DNA from: Bombyx mori
Lineage: Eukaryota > Arthropoda > Insecta > Lepidoptera > Bombycidae
Length of the DNA: 64,000 nucleotides
Direction: 5' to 3'
Assembly (NCBI RefSeq): GCF_030269925.1
Contig: NC_085121.1
Coordinates: 7,705,501-7,769,500, forward strand
Positions 23,215-37,200 of this stretch are shown here, piece after piece. Positions within the stretch are counted from its first letter, which is position 1. Each line of letters begins with the position of its first letter. Made by a program: the position numbers and the translations under genes. The notes under the pieces are model-generated. The model saw nothing but the letters and a program-made list of their open reading frames with translations. It did no database searches and had not been told where the DNA came from.

Positions 23215-23442
23215 GAGAGGACGAGCTCAGGCCCTCCTGGTGTTAGGTGGTTACCGTAGCCCATAGACATCGACAATGTAAATGCTGCCACCCACCTCGA
23301 CACATGAGTTCTAAGTCTCAATTTTAAAGTACAACGGCTGTCCCACCCTTCAAATCAAAAACTATTACTGCTTCACGACAGAAATATGCAGGATGGTGAT
23401 AACTACCCTTGCGGGCTCACAAGACGCTCTACCACCAGTGAA
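23215..23442 (-). mobile_element. Diverged Bm1-type SINE fragment
   Basis: Recognisable from 'gacgagctcaggccctcctgg', 'atgagttctaag' and 'acgctctaccaccagtg', with many substitutions, so an older copy. Confidence 0.7.
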
Positions 23443-23494
23443 GGACTTTTTTTCATCGACAAAATTTTATAAAGTACTGAATATTCATATACAA

Positions 23495-23806
23495 TCCTGG
23501 TCGCCGGAAACTACATTCCCGATCCTGCGGATCGAATGGTAAACAGTCGATGTCACCCAAAACAGGTCGCTTACGACGAAAGGCCCGGCGAGTAAATTAA
23601 CCTACAGACACAGCTCACTGAGTTTCTCGCCGGATATTCTCAGTGGTCGCGTTTCCGATCTGGTGGTAGATTCAGCGAAGCACTGCTCTTGCTAGGGTTA
23701 GTGTTAGCAACGTTGTCAGGTTTGAGCCCCGTGAGCTCACCTACTTGTTAGGGTTACGTTGAAATGACCCTTCAAGGCTATCGGCTTAGGTAGGAAAAAA
23801 AAATTA
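23495..23806 (+). repeat. Retroelement 3'-tail fragment, 'GAGAAGATCCGGCGAG' family
   Basis: Plus copy with 'gagtttctcgccggat', 'tagggttagtgttagcaac', 'gagccccgtgagctcacc' and terminal poly(A) (23797-23803). The cleanest plus-strand copy in the window besides 1975-2396. Confidence 0.7.
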
Positions 23807-25293
23807 TACTCGTATATACAACCTCGTTGAAAATTATTGGCATATTTAACATGGACCATGCTATTTTTATTTTCGGTCGACCATTAGGAGCAAAAATTTG
23901 GACACCCGTATTGAAAATGTAGACACCCGTAGACCTTACGTAGCCGATTCGTTAATTTTCTTGTAATAGTAATTATTTGGAACTCTGCTTAAAAATTTAA
24001 TTTGATAAACCTACTATGTACTTTTTTACTACCTACTACTACTACTATATAATACATGTAATCATTATGTAGCTAGTAAAATCCGAAAAAATATCGACAA
24101 CTACAATATAGTACAGTGGTAATTTTCACTTAAAATTTATTTCTGCGTCCTTGATACCGCATATTTTTTAATGTCTAATATTGTAATTGGTAATGTAAAA
24201 AATAGACAGGCGCCTTTGAAATAAATGGCAGCGTAAATATTTGAGTATAAACATACAAGAATTAAAGAGTTTGCTTAGCGCTATACGTGGGCTATGCAGT
24301 TAGGTAATTTAGATTCTAAAGCTCAATTTCAAGCAATTCCTATTACAAGCCAATTAACGCATCGGTTATGTAAAGTCTACGGCGTTTCGTAGGCGGAAAT
24401 CGCATTCGGCGATTTCTTCTTTTTTTTCAGCGATTTCCTCCTGACCAAACAAAAGGTGTGTCTACAGATTCAAATTTAGCCGACCCAAATAAATATATTA
24501 TGCTCCATATTAGATATGCTAAATATTTTCAATGAGGCTATATGACAATAGTTTTTAAATTCAGTATTTTATTGGATTTTATCGACGGAAAAAAATAATT
24601 TGTATTCAATACAAAACAATTGATTAGTTTTGTTTTTATATTTTAACGCTTTCAAAATACGTAACTAAACAATGTTCACGGCAAAAATCTTTTCAGCGCT
24701 TGGCACGTCTAATTTGTATATATTTCTGTGATGCCTAGCTTCGCAAGTATTATCATTACGCGATATTTATTATCCTCATTGTGACGTAGGATGAAAATAA
24801 TTCGAAATAATTTTAGATTTTAGCACCGGAGATATGTGAAAATTTGTTCTATTTTAAAATGTGTAATCGCGAAAATGCTGTCTTGACAGTACTCTGACGT
24901 GAGGCGAGCGGGGCGTGTCATGCTCAAAACTTCGTAGTGATTTAATCATTACTTTTACGGTTTTATTTGAACAAATTCTTCACTTACTGACGACTGTTTT
25001 AAAAATAATTTAGTTACGAATTCTAAATAAAGCATTCATCTTGGTTAAGAGTGTTAATAAAATAGTACATGTACATATTATGTGTATCAATAATAATTAA
25101 ATACTATAAAAAAATAAAAAACTACCGTAAATTGAAAACGTATTATTTTATTTCAATGCAATGGGTTCGTAGTGTTAAAGTTATATTAAAAAAATTACGT
25201 AACACAAAAAAAAATCTTATATGCCTACATAGTTGTTGTTTTTCTATTTGTTTTTTTTTTTCAAATTAAAATGTTTTTTTTTTGTTCTGGAAG
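23807..25293. other. Non-coding upstream/intronic DNA of the transporter gene
   Basis: AT-rich. The motif block 'gaggcgagcggggcgtgtcatg' near 24900 looks like part of a dispersed element. No ATG-bearing exon that could join 25294 in the right phase was recognised. Confidence 0.35.
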
Positions 25294-28200
25294 GGAGCAC
25301 ACGCGAAGGCGGATTGGTTTGGCGCGGGTGCTCAGCCAGCTGCGATGCCGAAGACGGCACGACGGGAGCGTTCGACGATGGCAACTCAAACCCAGGAGAC
25401 AAGGTATCGTTGTTTTACTTTCTTTTTATCTTGCAAAAATAAAAATTAAAATATACATACGAATGCATAGACGTCCTAAAAGGAAACTTAAACATTTGTT
25501 ATTCTTAAATTAAAAAAATACAAATAATTATCGAATAATAATATGAATCGAATACTTTACGAAATTATTTGACTTCACGTTTCAAAGACACGCCATTAAC
25601 GTTGTCTATGGTCACAACTGAGTACCTACTAGTTGTGAAATAACAATAATAACATCCTAAAAATTCTCTCTATCTATAAAACCAACCGTATGGACTCGTA
25701 TTCTTAAAAAGGGTTATTAAATGATTGAATAGCTGGAGGGGTCGGACGCAGCTCCGGACGACCCTGTTCACCTCAAGAGACGGGTGGGACTCTTCAGTGG
25801 GGTGGCTCTAATTGTCGGCACTATGATTGGTGAGTGGCAATTTTCTAACGAATCAAATCATATTACGAATCATTGAGTTGACAATAGCAAAGGAATTCAC
25901 ACAATTGCAGACGGATTGGCGTATTGAATTCATTTTATAAACTACTAGCTGTACCCATCCGCTACGCTGGGCATTTAAAATTAACGTTATTATTTTCCCC
26001 CCCCACAAAGATTCTCATCATTAACGCCCCTGCAACTGGTGTAGGGAGTCCAACACTCATATAAATATTAGCCTATCCATTAAGTACACGTATTTTCTAC
26101 ATGGATACCAAGTTTCAAGTCAATCGGATGCATGGTAGGCTTTCGGTAGGCAGCGGCTTGGCTCTACCCCTGGCATTGCTGAAGTCCATGGGCAACGGTA
26201 ACCACTCACCATCAGGTGAGCCGTATGCTCGTCTGCCTACAAGGGCAATAAAAAAAAAGGTTCAGTAGTTATAACGGAACATCCGTAAAAACCACTGTAG
26301 ATTTATATATTAGTATAGATTATTACCAAGTTGTTTTATAATTTTTCCGACCTACATAATAGGTGAGTGCCGTCACTAATGGACATTTGCAATGCCAAGT
26401 GTATAGTCGAGCCGCCTACCCACTGCTCTCTCTGTATTTGCTGAAAGTAAGATCACGTTAAAATAAAAATTATTTTAGATGTAATTATTTTCAATAACAT
26501 AGTTAACTGGGAAAAAAGAGTAAACATGTGGGGTACCAAATTAGATAATGTTCATTTGTATTTAATATTGAATGTCAAGACTGAGTATTTTACTGGTCGT
26601 AGGACATCTTGTGAGTCCGCACGGGTAGGTACCACCACCCTACCTATTTCTGCCGTGAAGCAGTAATGCGTTTCGGTTTGAAGGGTGGGGCAGCCGTTGT
26701 AACTATACTTGAGACCTTAGAACTTATATCTCAAGGTACCCACCTTGAGATATAAGTTCATTTAAGCGCATTTAAGTTGTAGATGTCTATGGGCTCCAGT
26801 AACCACTTAACACTAGGTGGGCTGGGAGCTCGTCCAGCCATCTAAGCAATAAAAAAAAAAGACTGCAACTACTTGACTTTTTTAACAGACGTCGCTTGGC
26901 TTGTTGCAAAGAATCCAAGTAACTTAATAGATAAAAATATGTGTGGATGAATGTTTTGAAACATACGTTACGAATTTTCTCATCACACGATACACTTCTT
27001 TATGCAACACTATTCAATTTGACGTCATTTCATTTTATCATTCACGTAACCTACCTAACAAGAGACTGATACGCAATTTATATTCAAAGAAAGCAATGTT
27101 CCTGAAATTTTTACGTGGATGTGTATGTATTTGTTCTGATGAGAACTGAAACAAGTGGTTGCTAAATATACAAATAAATAATTAAATTCTATAATGATAT
27201 CGTAATTGTCATAAACTTTGACATGCGCTTTTGGAGTTTGAAGTAACGGAAACCCTAAGTTGTTATCCTAAGTTTAGGTTTGGGTGTCTGACTTAGTTGG
27301 ACATTGTGGGAAAGCGTAGTGCCATCTAGGGGAGCTCCGACCTGTCGGCTGCCGGTTCCGGTTGTCGTTGCTATTGACCCTCGGTTTGGCGTGCCGTGTG
27401 ATGGTGACGGTAATGGGCGAACCCGGCCCCATAGCTATCTTCAAACAAAAGCGATAGCGGTATGTTATGTAGTGGGTATAACTGTCAAATATTCACTATA
27501 GAGGACATGGGTGGATAATCTGGACTGTCACGACATGCCTTATAGACATCACATCTACGGTTATCCAGGCCCATATTATATGATGTCATTCCTCAATTTA
27601 ATTTAAATCCCGCGCAAAAATTACCCGCAAAATTATGATATCTTTTTCTTATTATTGTATTCCTCATTCTAAATATTAATGTGTTTTTAAACATAATATA
27701 TTTCAATTTTGGCTATCTTAAGCTAACTTAGAGAAAAATAATAAAATTAAATTGTATAAATGTTGCGAATACATTGCAGCTCCATTTTTAGAACTAGGTA
27801 ATAAGTGGGCGGCTTCGCAGTAGTGAAATACAAATTGGTAACATAGTGGATCGCAGTAAAAATACGAGCAATCAAATCAAATATGATTGCTCGTTTGATT
27901 AATTTTTCTCGCGATTGTAAATCCATTAACTTTTTTTCATCTAATCAGAACTACTTTTACGCTTTAATCTCGCGATTTTATTGTCTTTATATTTTTTCCG
28001 ACGTTTTGGATACTTAAAGTTTTCGTGGTTGATTTCAGTTGTCCGTGACCAAGAAAACTGTAAACCGTAAAAGTAATTATGATTATTTTTACGATTTGCT
28101 AAAACCGAAGAAAATGTATTACTCTTCATCTTATATACATACATATCCCGTTGGCTGTTTTGATTTGGTTTTTAATGAAAACTATTTTATGCCATTGCTA

Positions 28201-31200
28201 AACTCTGAAATGATTTCAGGATCAGGAATATTCGTATCGCCCTCTGGGCTTTTGGCGCGTACCGGCTCAGTGGGCATAAGCTTCATCATTTGGATGGCAT
28301 GTGGCCTGCTCTCGTTGCTTGGTAAGACATATAAAAAAAAAACCTTATGTTAATTTTTCCCATTGATGTCCTTGAAGATAAATGTGGATATTTTTTCTAG
28401 AAACCATTTAAGCTTTTGACTTATTTTTATGTAAATTCTTGTGAGAGTTTACGGTGCGGGTAAAACAGATACAAAATTAGTGTCCTATTGAATGGAGTTA
28501 ATAATAGCACTCGTTTTATGTAAGATCGAGTAAAATTACTATACTGAGACCTTAGAACTGATATCTCAAAGTGGGTGGCGCATTTACGTCGTAGATGTCT
28601 ATGTGCTCCAGTAACCACCAGGTGGGCTGTGAGCTCGTCCACCCATCTAAGCAATAAAAAAAATAAAAATAAAAACAAAAATCAATTATTTTGTACTCAG
28701 TCTATTTTTTAGTGCCATCGACACTATGTTAACAAGAATACGGCTAATAAGTATTATGCGTCCGTTTGGGGGGTGAAACAGCCTATACAAAATATAGTTA
28801 CAAACTCGAACACATGTTTCAAGTTTGTGATGCCTATGGCTTCTGCTAATAACTTAACATGATGTAGGTTATGAGATCAATCGCTCGTTAGAACAAAAAA
28901 AATACGAATTCGTATGAAAAAGTCTTATGAAAAGTGTAAATCCGCCATTATCCCATTAATGTCGAGAAATATGTTTAACACAATATGTACATCGGATTGT
29001 TACCTTAAGATTTAAAAGAAACATAGAATGTTAATAGTAAAAAAAATAATTTTATTTTGCACGTACATATTAATTATACAATAACTCGTCACGCGAGTTG
29101 CCGACTTCAATATAAATCAAGTGTCTATCCAATAAGACCAATAGTCAGACAAGACAAGAACAAATTCTATTTTTATGAAGACAGCAAGAATACGGGTTCG
29201 TGTGACGTGCGATGCTCACACGTAAATTAGTTGTTGTACAACGTTTCACTAATATTGTTAAATGCCTCAAAATCGTTACAATGGCCACTCTTTATATTTA
29301 CATTACGCTAGTTAGTCTACTTCTATTACTTTTGATAGATGTTAATTGAGACGTTCATAATTTAACCGACCACAGCTTTTGTAATTTCGAGTAAACAATC
29401 AAACTGTTCACACAGTGGTTCACACAGAAAAATTTAATTTATGATTCATATGTCAGATTTCACAAACGTAAAATAGCCGATAAATTGACTAACGTAATTT
29501 AAAACGCTTAAGCTAATGACATCATTATGAAAACTAGTGGTCCCCCGGTAATCGAAATTCAACTATAATTACCTAATTGAAATTATAAGTTTGTACACTA
29601 TTACGAATCAATTCTCAAAGACTAGGTCTATAATCACAAATGGTGGAATGAATGGTATCAGTAGTTATAAATATTTTATGAACAGATATGAGTAGAAGGG
29701 TTATTTTCATAATATCCTGAAAAGCACCCCACGCTTTTTTACAATAAAATCATTTTTTCTTACACTATTTTTAATACAAATTTATTTTCTATTTTTTAGT
29801 TGGATTTTCTATAAAAGCGTATTTTGTTAGCTCTTTTAAACTATTATCTATTTTATGTTCAAATACAGGAGCGCTTGCGTATGCGGAATTAGGGACAATG
29901 AATACATCATCTGGCGCTGAATACGCCTATTTCATGGACGCCTTCGGGGGCCCACCCGCATTCCTCTTTTCATGGGTAAAGTTTAATAATTTCATTTTAA
30001 GTTCGTGCCTAATAAGTAAGTTAATAACGCAGATAATCATTAAATACCCTTACTTTTAGGTATCGACATTGGTTTTAAAACCATCACAAATGGCCATTAT
30101 TTGCCTAAGCTTCGCCAAATACGCCGTTGAGCCTTTTGTAGCGGAGTGCGAACCCCCTGACAGTTTGGTCAAATTGGTTGCGGTCATTTCGATTGGTAAG
30201 AGATAAACTTCAATTCAGCAAACCACATACGGCGCAGTCCCATATACTCCGCTGCAGAATACTAACCGATAATTAGAATCAAACTTCGGTCTCAATTGAT
30301 ACATTCCTCGTGTTATCAATTCGACTGAGGTCAATAAGATGTTGCGAGCCTTATTTAAAACGTAATGGTTACTATGCGTCGTACTCATTCTGTTTATACC
30401 GCTTTTTCAGTGATGATCTTAGCAGTGAATTGCTACAGTGTCAACTTGGCAACGAATGTGCAAAATATTTTCACAGCGGCCAAACTCGTTGCGATCGCGA
30501 TCATCGTATGCGGAGGAGCTTACAAACTGATACTAGGTAATAATGCGGCTGTGATTTTATTTATATTAAACATTCATTTACTTAACACCAAAATGTATTT
30601 TTGAACAACAACAAACCAGAAACCTTTTTTTTATGTTGAATGATATTCTTTGTACATATCCGCACGTTTTCTTAAATAAGAAATAAGAGTATAATATTTT
30701 TAAAAAAAACGGGTGTGCTTAATGAATGGGTAATTTTTAATTGAATGTTTCGTGAGGCAATGGCTTAACAAATTCAAATGCATCGTTTCACCCATTACAT
30801 AATAATGATGAGATGTAAATATTTTCGACATACACTGACGGGTAGTTGTGTCCGTATGGTGCAGGTAATACGCGACATTTACAGGAGCCCAACTTCGCCA
30901 GTAGCAAGGCGACTCTGGGCAACATTGCCACCGCATTCTACACCGGCCTATGGGCTTACGACGGATGGAATAACCTTAATTATGTCACGGAAGAAATAAA
31001 AAATCCTTCCAAGTAAGTTTTTTCTTAGTTTTAACGCTATATGAGACCCAGTAAATAGAAACGCAGAAACGCAACTACAACATAACATAACTTGATAGAA
31101 ATGGGTAGGTTGGTGGTATTTACATACCACCAGTACTCAAAATAAAAGTAGCTGAACGTGGGTTTCTCAGGTTTTTTCAAAAATCGTACTGAAATTTGAT

Positions 31201-34200
31201 TATTTTACTGAGACATTATTTCATTTTATTCTTTCGTTTCATTAATTTCATTCCAATTGATCAAAATTCCTAATAAAGTTATTTCACCTAATTTCCCTTC
31301 ATTTTTCATGGAACAGAATATGCGTGTTTAATAAATAAATTAGGTAATCAAAGTTTTTCAAACACTTGACACTGGCAACAATAGCATCACAAGAATTATT
31401 AAGCCGATTGCCAGACTGAAAAAAGAAAGAAAAATAAAAAGATTATTTAGAGCGGAATATTAATATCTAATATATAAAATTCTCGTGTCACAGTTTTCGT
31501 TGCCATACTCCTCCGAAACGGCTTGACCGATTTTGATGAAATTTTTTGTGCTTATCCGGTATCTATGAGAATCGGCCAACATCTATTTTTCATCCCCCTA
31601 AATATTAGGGGTAGTCCACCCCTAAATTTTATTTTTTATTTTTTAGACAAAAATTTTTGTTTTTATTTTTTTATGATACAGCATACAAAAATACATACAA
31701 CCCTAATTTTTCACCCCTCTACGACTAACCCTTATTTTTTATTTGCTAATTAAAAACTTAAAATTTTTTGCGAGAATTTTGTTTTTATTTTGTCACTAGC
31801 GACCCGCCCTCGCTTCGCTTCGGAAACATTAAAACACTCATGAAACCAAAAATAAAAAAATAAAAAATAAAATAAAAAAAGTAGCCTATGTTCATCAGGG
31901 ACAATGTCGGCTTCTAATGGAAAAAGAATTTTTCAAAACGGTCCAGTAGTTTCGGAGCCTATTCGAAACAAACAAACAAACAAATCTTTCCTCTTTATAA
32001 TATAACTAGCGACTCGCCCTCGCTTCGCTTCGGAAACATTAAAACACACATGAAACCAAAAAAATAAAATAAAAAAAAATTAAAAAAAAGTAGCCTATGT
32101 TCATCAGGGACAATGTCGGCTTCTAATGGAAAAAGAATTTTTCAAATCGGTCCAGTAGTTTCGGAGCCTATTCGAAACAAACAAACAAACAAATGTTTCC
32201 TCTTTATAATATTAGTATAGATGATGTAGAATAAAAAAATTCATATTACTCTGAAATTTTCACCCCTCTACGATCAACCCCTATTTTTTATTTGTTAATT
32301 ATAAACTTTAATTTTTTTGGGAAGATTTTCATTTTTATTTTGTCATGAATTAAAATAAAAAATCTGATGTTACTCTCAATTTTCACTCTTATACGATCAA
32401 CCCCTATTTTTCCATCCCGATTAATATTTGCAATAAGGTTGCAAGATGGCAATCAAATATTATAATTGTAGTACGATAAATTCTTATACAGAGTTTATAA
32501 TTTCAAATTCCTTTAAATATTTTTTTTTTTAAATTGAATTTGATCTCCCGCCCTCGCCGATCGACTACTGATCAATTATCAATCGATCAGCTATCCTCGC
32601 CAGGTGTCACCACTCATCCAGCAAACATCACGTAGTAGGGATGAGGACGAAGCCGGTCTCCTGTCTTACTTACTCACTATACATCATAGATTATACAATT
32701 AATATATTTGAGAGCTATACAATACTATACATTTTTCAGCCATATTTTTTTGGTTTTATTTGTGTATCAATAGTATGTTCAGTAGGTCTGAGAATCGGCT
32801 ACTATCTATTTTTTATACCCCTAAGTGAAAAGGGTTGTCCACCCCAAACATTAATTTTTTATTTAAATTTTTTGGATATATATTTTTTGTTTATAATGAG
32901 GTAATAATAAGTGGTTAAATGAGGGTTTTTTTTCTACAGTAGAATTTCCCTAGAAATCTTATTTAAGGCAACACAACGTTTGCCGGGTCAGCTAGTATTA
33001 TATATAATCTTCTGGCTTTAATAAAACTACTACATTTTTTATACCTATATCATTGTTAACTAATAATCGATTTTATTGCAAATCTAAAACACCCGTAATT
33101 TCGCCCACACTACTTGATTTTTACAGGAATCTCCCGCTAAGTATCATAATCGGGATACCGTTAGTAACACTATGCTACGCTCTTGTGAATGTATCATATT
33201 TGGCGGTGATGTCCGTGAGCGAGATGGCGGATAGTGAGGCAGTGGCGGTCACATTCGGTAACCGATTGCTCGGCCCGATGGCCTGGTTGATGCCATTAGC
33301 CGTCACTATATCTACTTTTGGATCAGCGAATGGAACTCTATTCGTGGCCGGAAGGTACGGGCTGTAAAATTTGAAATCAATCTAATTAATGAAATTTCTT
33401 TGTTCTTTCAAATTGTTTACTGTGTCAATCAATATTATTTACTCTGACGGAAAATAATATTGATTTTCTACAAGCTAATCATAAATACTTGACATTTGTA
33501 TTATTTATTTGTACTATCGATTCATAAGTAGGGAATATTCCGAGCGATAGCTCTTCTCACTCAATGTCATCGCGAGAATCACCTACGACATTCCTTCGTT
33601 TTATCAAATAGCTGCAGTATACCTTGTGTATCCGATGATGGGTAGACCAGAGCACATGACATCACAGCTTGGATGCTTTACCTACCACCGTCGCGAGACG
33701 ACAATGAATCGTCTCGATCTTACTACGCGCTATTCTTTTGCGTTCTTCTAATTTTTTCCATGAAGTGTCGATCTCACTACGCACTATCCTTTTGCGTTCC
33801 TTTAAATTCCTTCATCAGTGTATTACATTAGAAACAATTCGATATTTGAAGAAGATATGCCTTGGAATCATGCCTATTCGATGTGTCTTTATTCACGCCG
33901 AAATGTACATGATGAATGTTATAAAAATCGTGATTACAGGTTGTGTTTTGCCGCGTCACGAGAAGGTCACTTATTGGACATCCTCTCTTACGTGCACGTG
34001 CGCCGTTTCACACCAGCACCCGGATTGATATTCCACGTAAGTTACAAACCGCGCGTCGAAAGCTTTTATTGTCAAAAAAAAAGCCGGTCAAAAAAAATTT
34101 AAAATTTTGTTTAGAAAGTAATTATTACTGTACGTAAATAATTAGTAACAAATGTTAAGTTAGGACTTTCTCCTGTGCTGTGAGCATCTCAGATACACCC

Positions 34201-37200
34201 GACACTTAACAAGTAGGTACAATCGGATTTTGTGGCACTATAGTCATACTAAAGAATGACGTCAATTTCCGCCGACGCCATACATATAACGTGCCTATAC
34301 ATAATATAATGTATTATAAAAACATGCTAAAACGTGTAAAAACATCATAACATGCTGTGTAAGAACGGGACAGAGAATACCCTCTCAATTGGGAGCAGAT
34401 ACTTTAAACTTTCACTTAACTAAAAAAATCTAAATTTGTCTCGAATTCAATTAAAGGAAATTATAAACACTAAAGGTCCCGCAGTAGTCGAAATTCGACT
34501 ATAATTTATTGGAATTTTAAGTTTGTACACTATTATTTTACTTTATACTTCTATAATCACAAATTTCGCCAAGACTACACTATAAAAAATATTAACAAAG
34601 ACAAACCATATTCTATTCTCAATTTGACAACAGACGTCAAGAACAAAAGTTTGACAATAAATAGTATGCATGCGTGTGTGCGTCAAATCATAGACCTATA
34701 TAGTAGGGACACGACATATTGTTCTATACGTACAGTTGCTTATATAAATAGCACCCATTTTGAAGGCACACACATAAACATATATCTATCTCGTTCTTAC
34801 TCAGCACTTTAACTCGCAGGAAAACAATATAACAGTATTTCAGTGCGTACATAAAATGAAACATGAATATACGTAAATGTCTCCGTCTCCGTCTAATGAG
34901 GCCGAAAATCCGCCATGTTTAGCGCACCAAATGTCATTGTCACGTCAGTTCGGCCATCTGTTTTGGGTTATACATTATTTATTGACTTTAATATCGATTT
35001 AATATGATTGCTTATATAAAATTTCTTATTTTATCATGCTTAAAACATACAAAAATAATAATTAAAACATATTTTATAGGATCTCAAGAAAGTCGATGCC
35101 CCAAAACTATTATCTATATATATTTAAATTCATTATGGAGCCCTCATCCGAAAAATCGGACACCATTTTTCGGTCGGAATCTATTCATCATGACACTAAT
35201 CATAAATTCCTCTTTAAAATATGTCATTAAAACATATTTAGAAATTCTGTTTAGATATTTCGGGAAAAGGCTACCGACAAAATCTCTTCGGAACTATTTA
35301 AATAAAATAGTTTTATTCCGCAGTGAGTAAAACCTTATTGTAAATTCGTTAAATATTTAATAATTAGGTGATTTTAGAGAGGAAGTCACAAGGAATGACG
35401 TTTGTAATTAATGAATAAATGTTCTGTAGGTGTTTTTTTTTTATCAGGTGGTCCCTTGATACGTTTAAAATATGAATCACTCTCAAGCGAGAGTGATTCA
35501 AATGGTGCGGCGCACCTTCCTTGAGGTGCGCTGCGGGTTACGGACTTTAGAGTCAGCAAAACAATTAAAATAGATTGTAATAGTCTAAGAAAAACATGTA
35601 CTCAAAATACGATAACATTCAGCATGCTAGAAATGGGCTGATGGCACTGTACTATGCCATATCTTTATGTTTTGCGGAAAACGACAACTTTATAAAATCA
35701 GTGTAGCAAATTTTAAAAATCGTCATATCGTTTACATGGAAAATTTGAAGCACGAACTCGTCTTAGATTTCACATAATATCTAAATCACATCATCTTTGC
35801 ACATAACAATATACTTACTTCCTATTAAAGTATACATTCTACAAATACATTCATACTCAACAATATTTAAAATAAAATGAGCCAAGAACGTTTATCGATA
35901 AAACCTACTAACATTAAAATCTTCTGGGCAGCACTAAAACCGCCATGTTTTGTGGCCAGATGACGTCACAGTGGCACGAATTTTTGGTTGACGTTTCATT
36001 TCCATAGGTTTCCTATTTCAGTGGCGTCAAATACATGGCATGTAGGGTGTGTAATGTTTTCTTTATTGATTTAATGTATCTTTTATGTATTATTTTAAAA
36101 AAATATGAGCATTGTGCACTTCTTCTCTATATATTCTCTATAAGTGTGGAAAATTTCATACTCCTCCGTCCGTGCAATTTTCGTAAAAAGGGATACAAAG
36201 TTTTTGCTTCACGTATTAATATATAGATGTTAAAGAACATCAAATATTTATTGTTGATGCGAAAAGCGCATCACCGTCACCGTATGCGTCACCGGAGTCA
36301 CGCGTACTGTTACAATCATAACATTAGGTATTAGGGTGCCTCTCCACCGGAGCGGAGAAACGGAGAAATATTAAAATCAATAAGATTGCACAAAATCATT
36401 TTGCAATCTTATGGTTTTGATTTTGTGCCATCTTATTAGTTAATATTTCTCCGCTCCGGTGGACAGGCACCCTAACTCGGAGGCGCTCGGGCGTAACTGT
36501 TAGCAAATCCCACCCCTCCTGGCTGTGCTTTACTCGCCCATCTATGCTGGTGAAACTGGAAAGGCCTACGAGCCACCAGTAATCCCTCACACATAAAAAA
36601 ACGCGAAATTAAATTGTGAAAAGTAGCTTTTTTTTCGCTCTTGTAGGCAGACGAGCATAAGACCCATCTGATGTGAGTGGTTACCGTCGCGCATGGACTT
36701 CAGCAATGCCAGGGACAGGGCCAAGCCGCTGCTCACCGTTAAGTACTCTCCACAAGCCTCTTTTGAAGAAGGACATGTCATAGCGCTCTGGAAACACCGT
36801 GGAGGGGAGCTCATTCCAAAGCCGGATGTTACGTGGCAAAAAAGATCTCTGGAAACGCATCGTGGATGAACGCAGTGGCTCCAGGTCGTATGAATGAACT
36901 CTACTCCGGTGGCGGGCGGTGCGATCATCTCAAACAATTCCAAGTTTTATTTGTAGTAGCTTGGAAATGATACGAAATTTTTCGGAACGGGGTTTTGTTG
37001 TTAGAACACGTTAACAATATTACAGTTTATGTAATAAAATATTACTATTAAAAATTAGCCGCGAATACCTAAGTACCCCTCCGTCACACAAGGTTGTTGA
37101 CCGCGTGCGTCTGTGGATTTTCTATTACATTGTGCGCACTTCAAAGAAATGTGCTTAAACTTTCAAACAGCATCAGACATAATAAGACATTCTTTTTCTC

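Noticed and set aside
25271..25513. Alternative start [14 protein letters not shown] for the transporter
   Set aside because: It is in a different frame from the one that joins all downstream exons.
28039..28353. 104-codon frame covering a transporter exon
   Set aside because: It only runs into the real exon (28220-28321) from intron sequence; the part before 28220 is a dispersed repeat.
35473..35520. Rho-independent terminator
   Set aside because: The hairpins look right but this is an intron of a eukaryotic gene.
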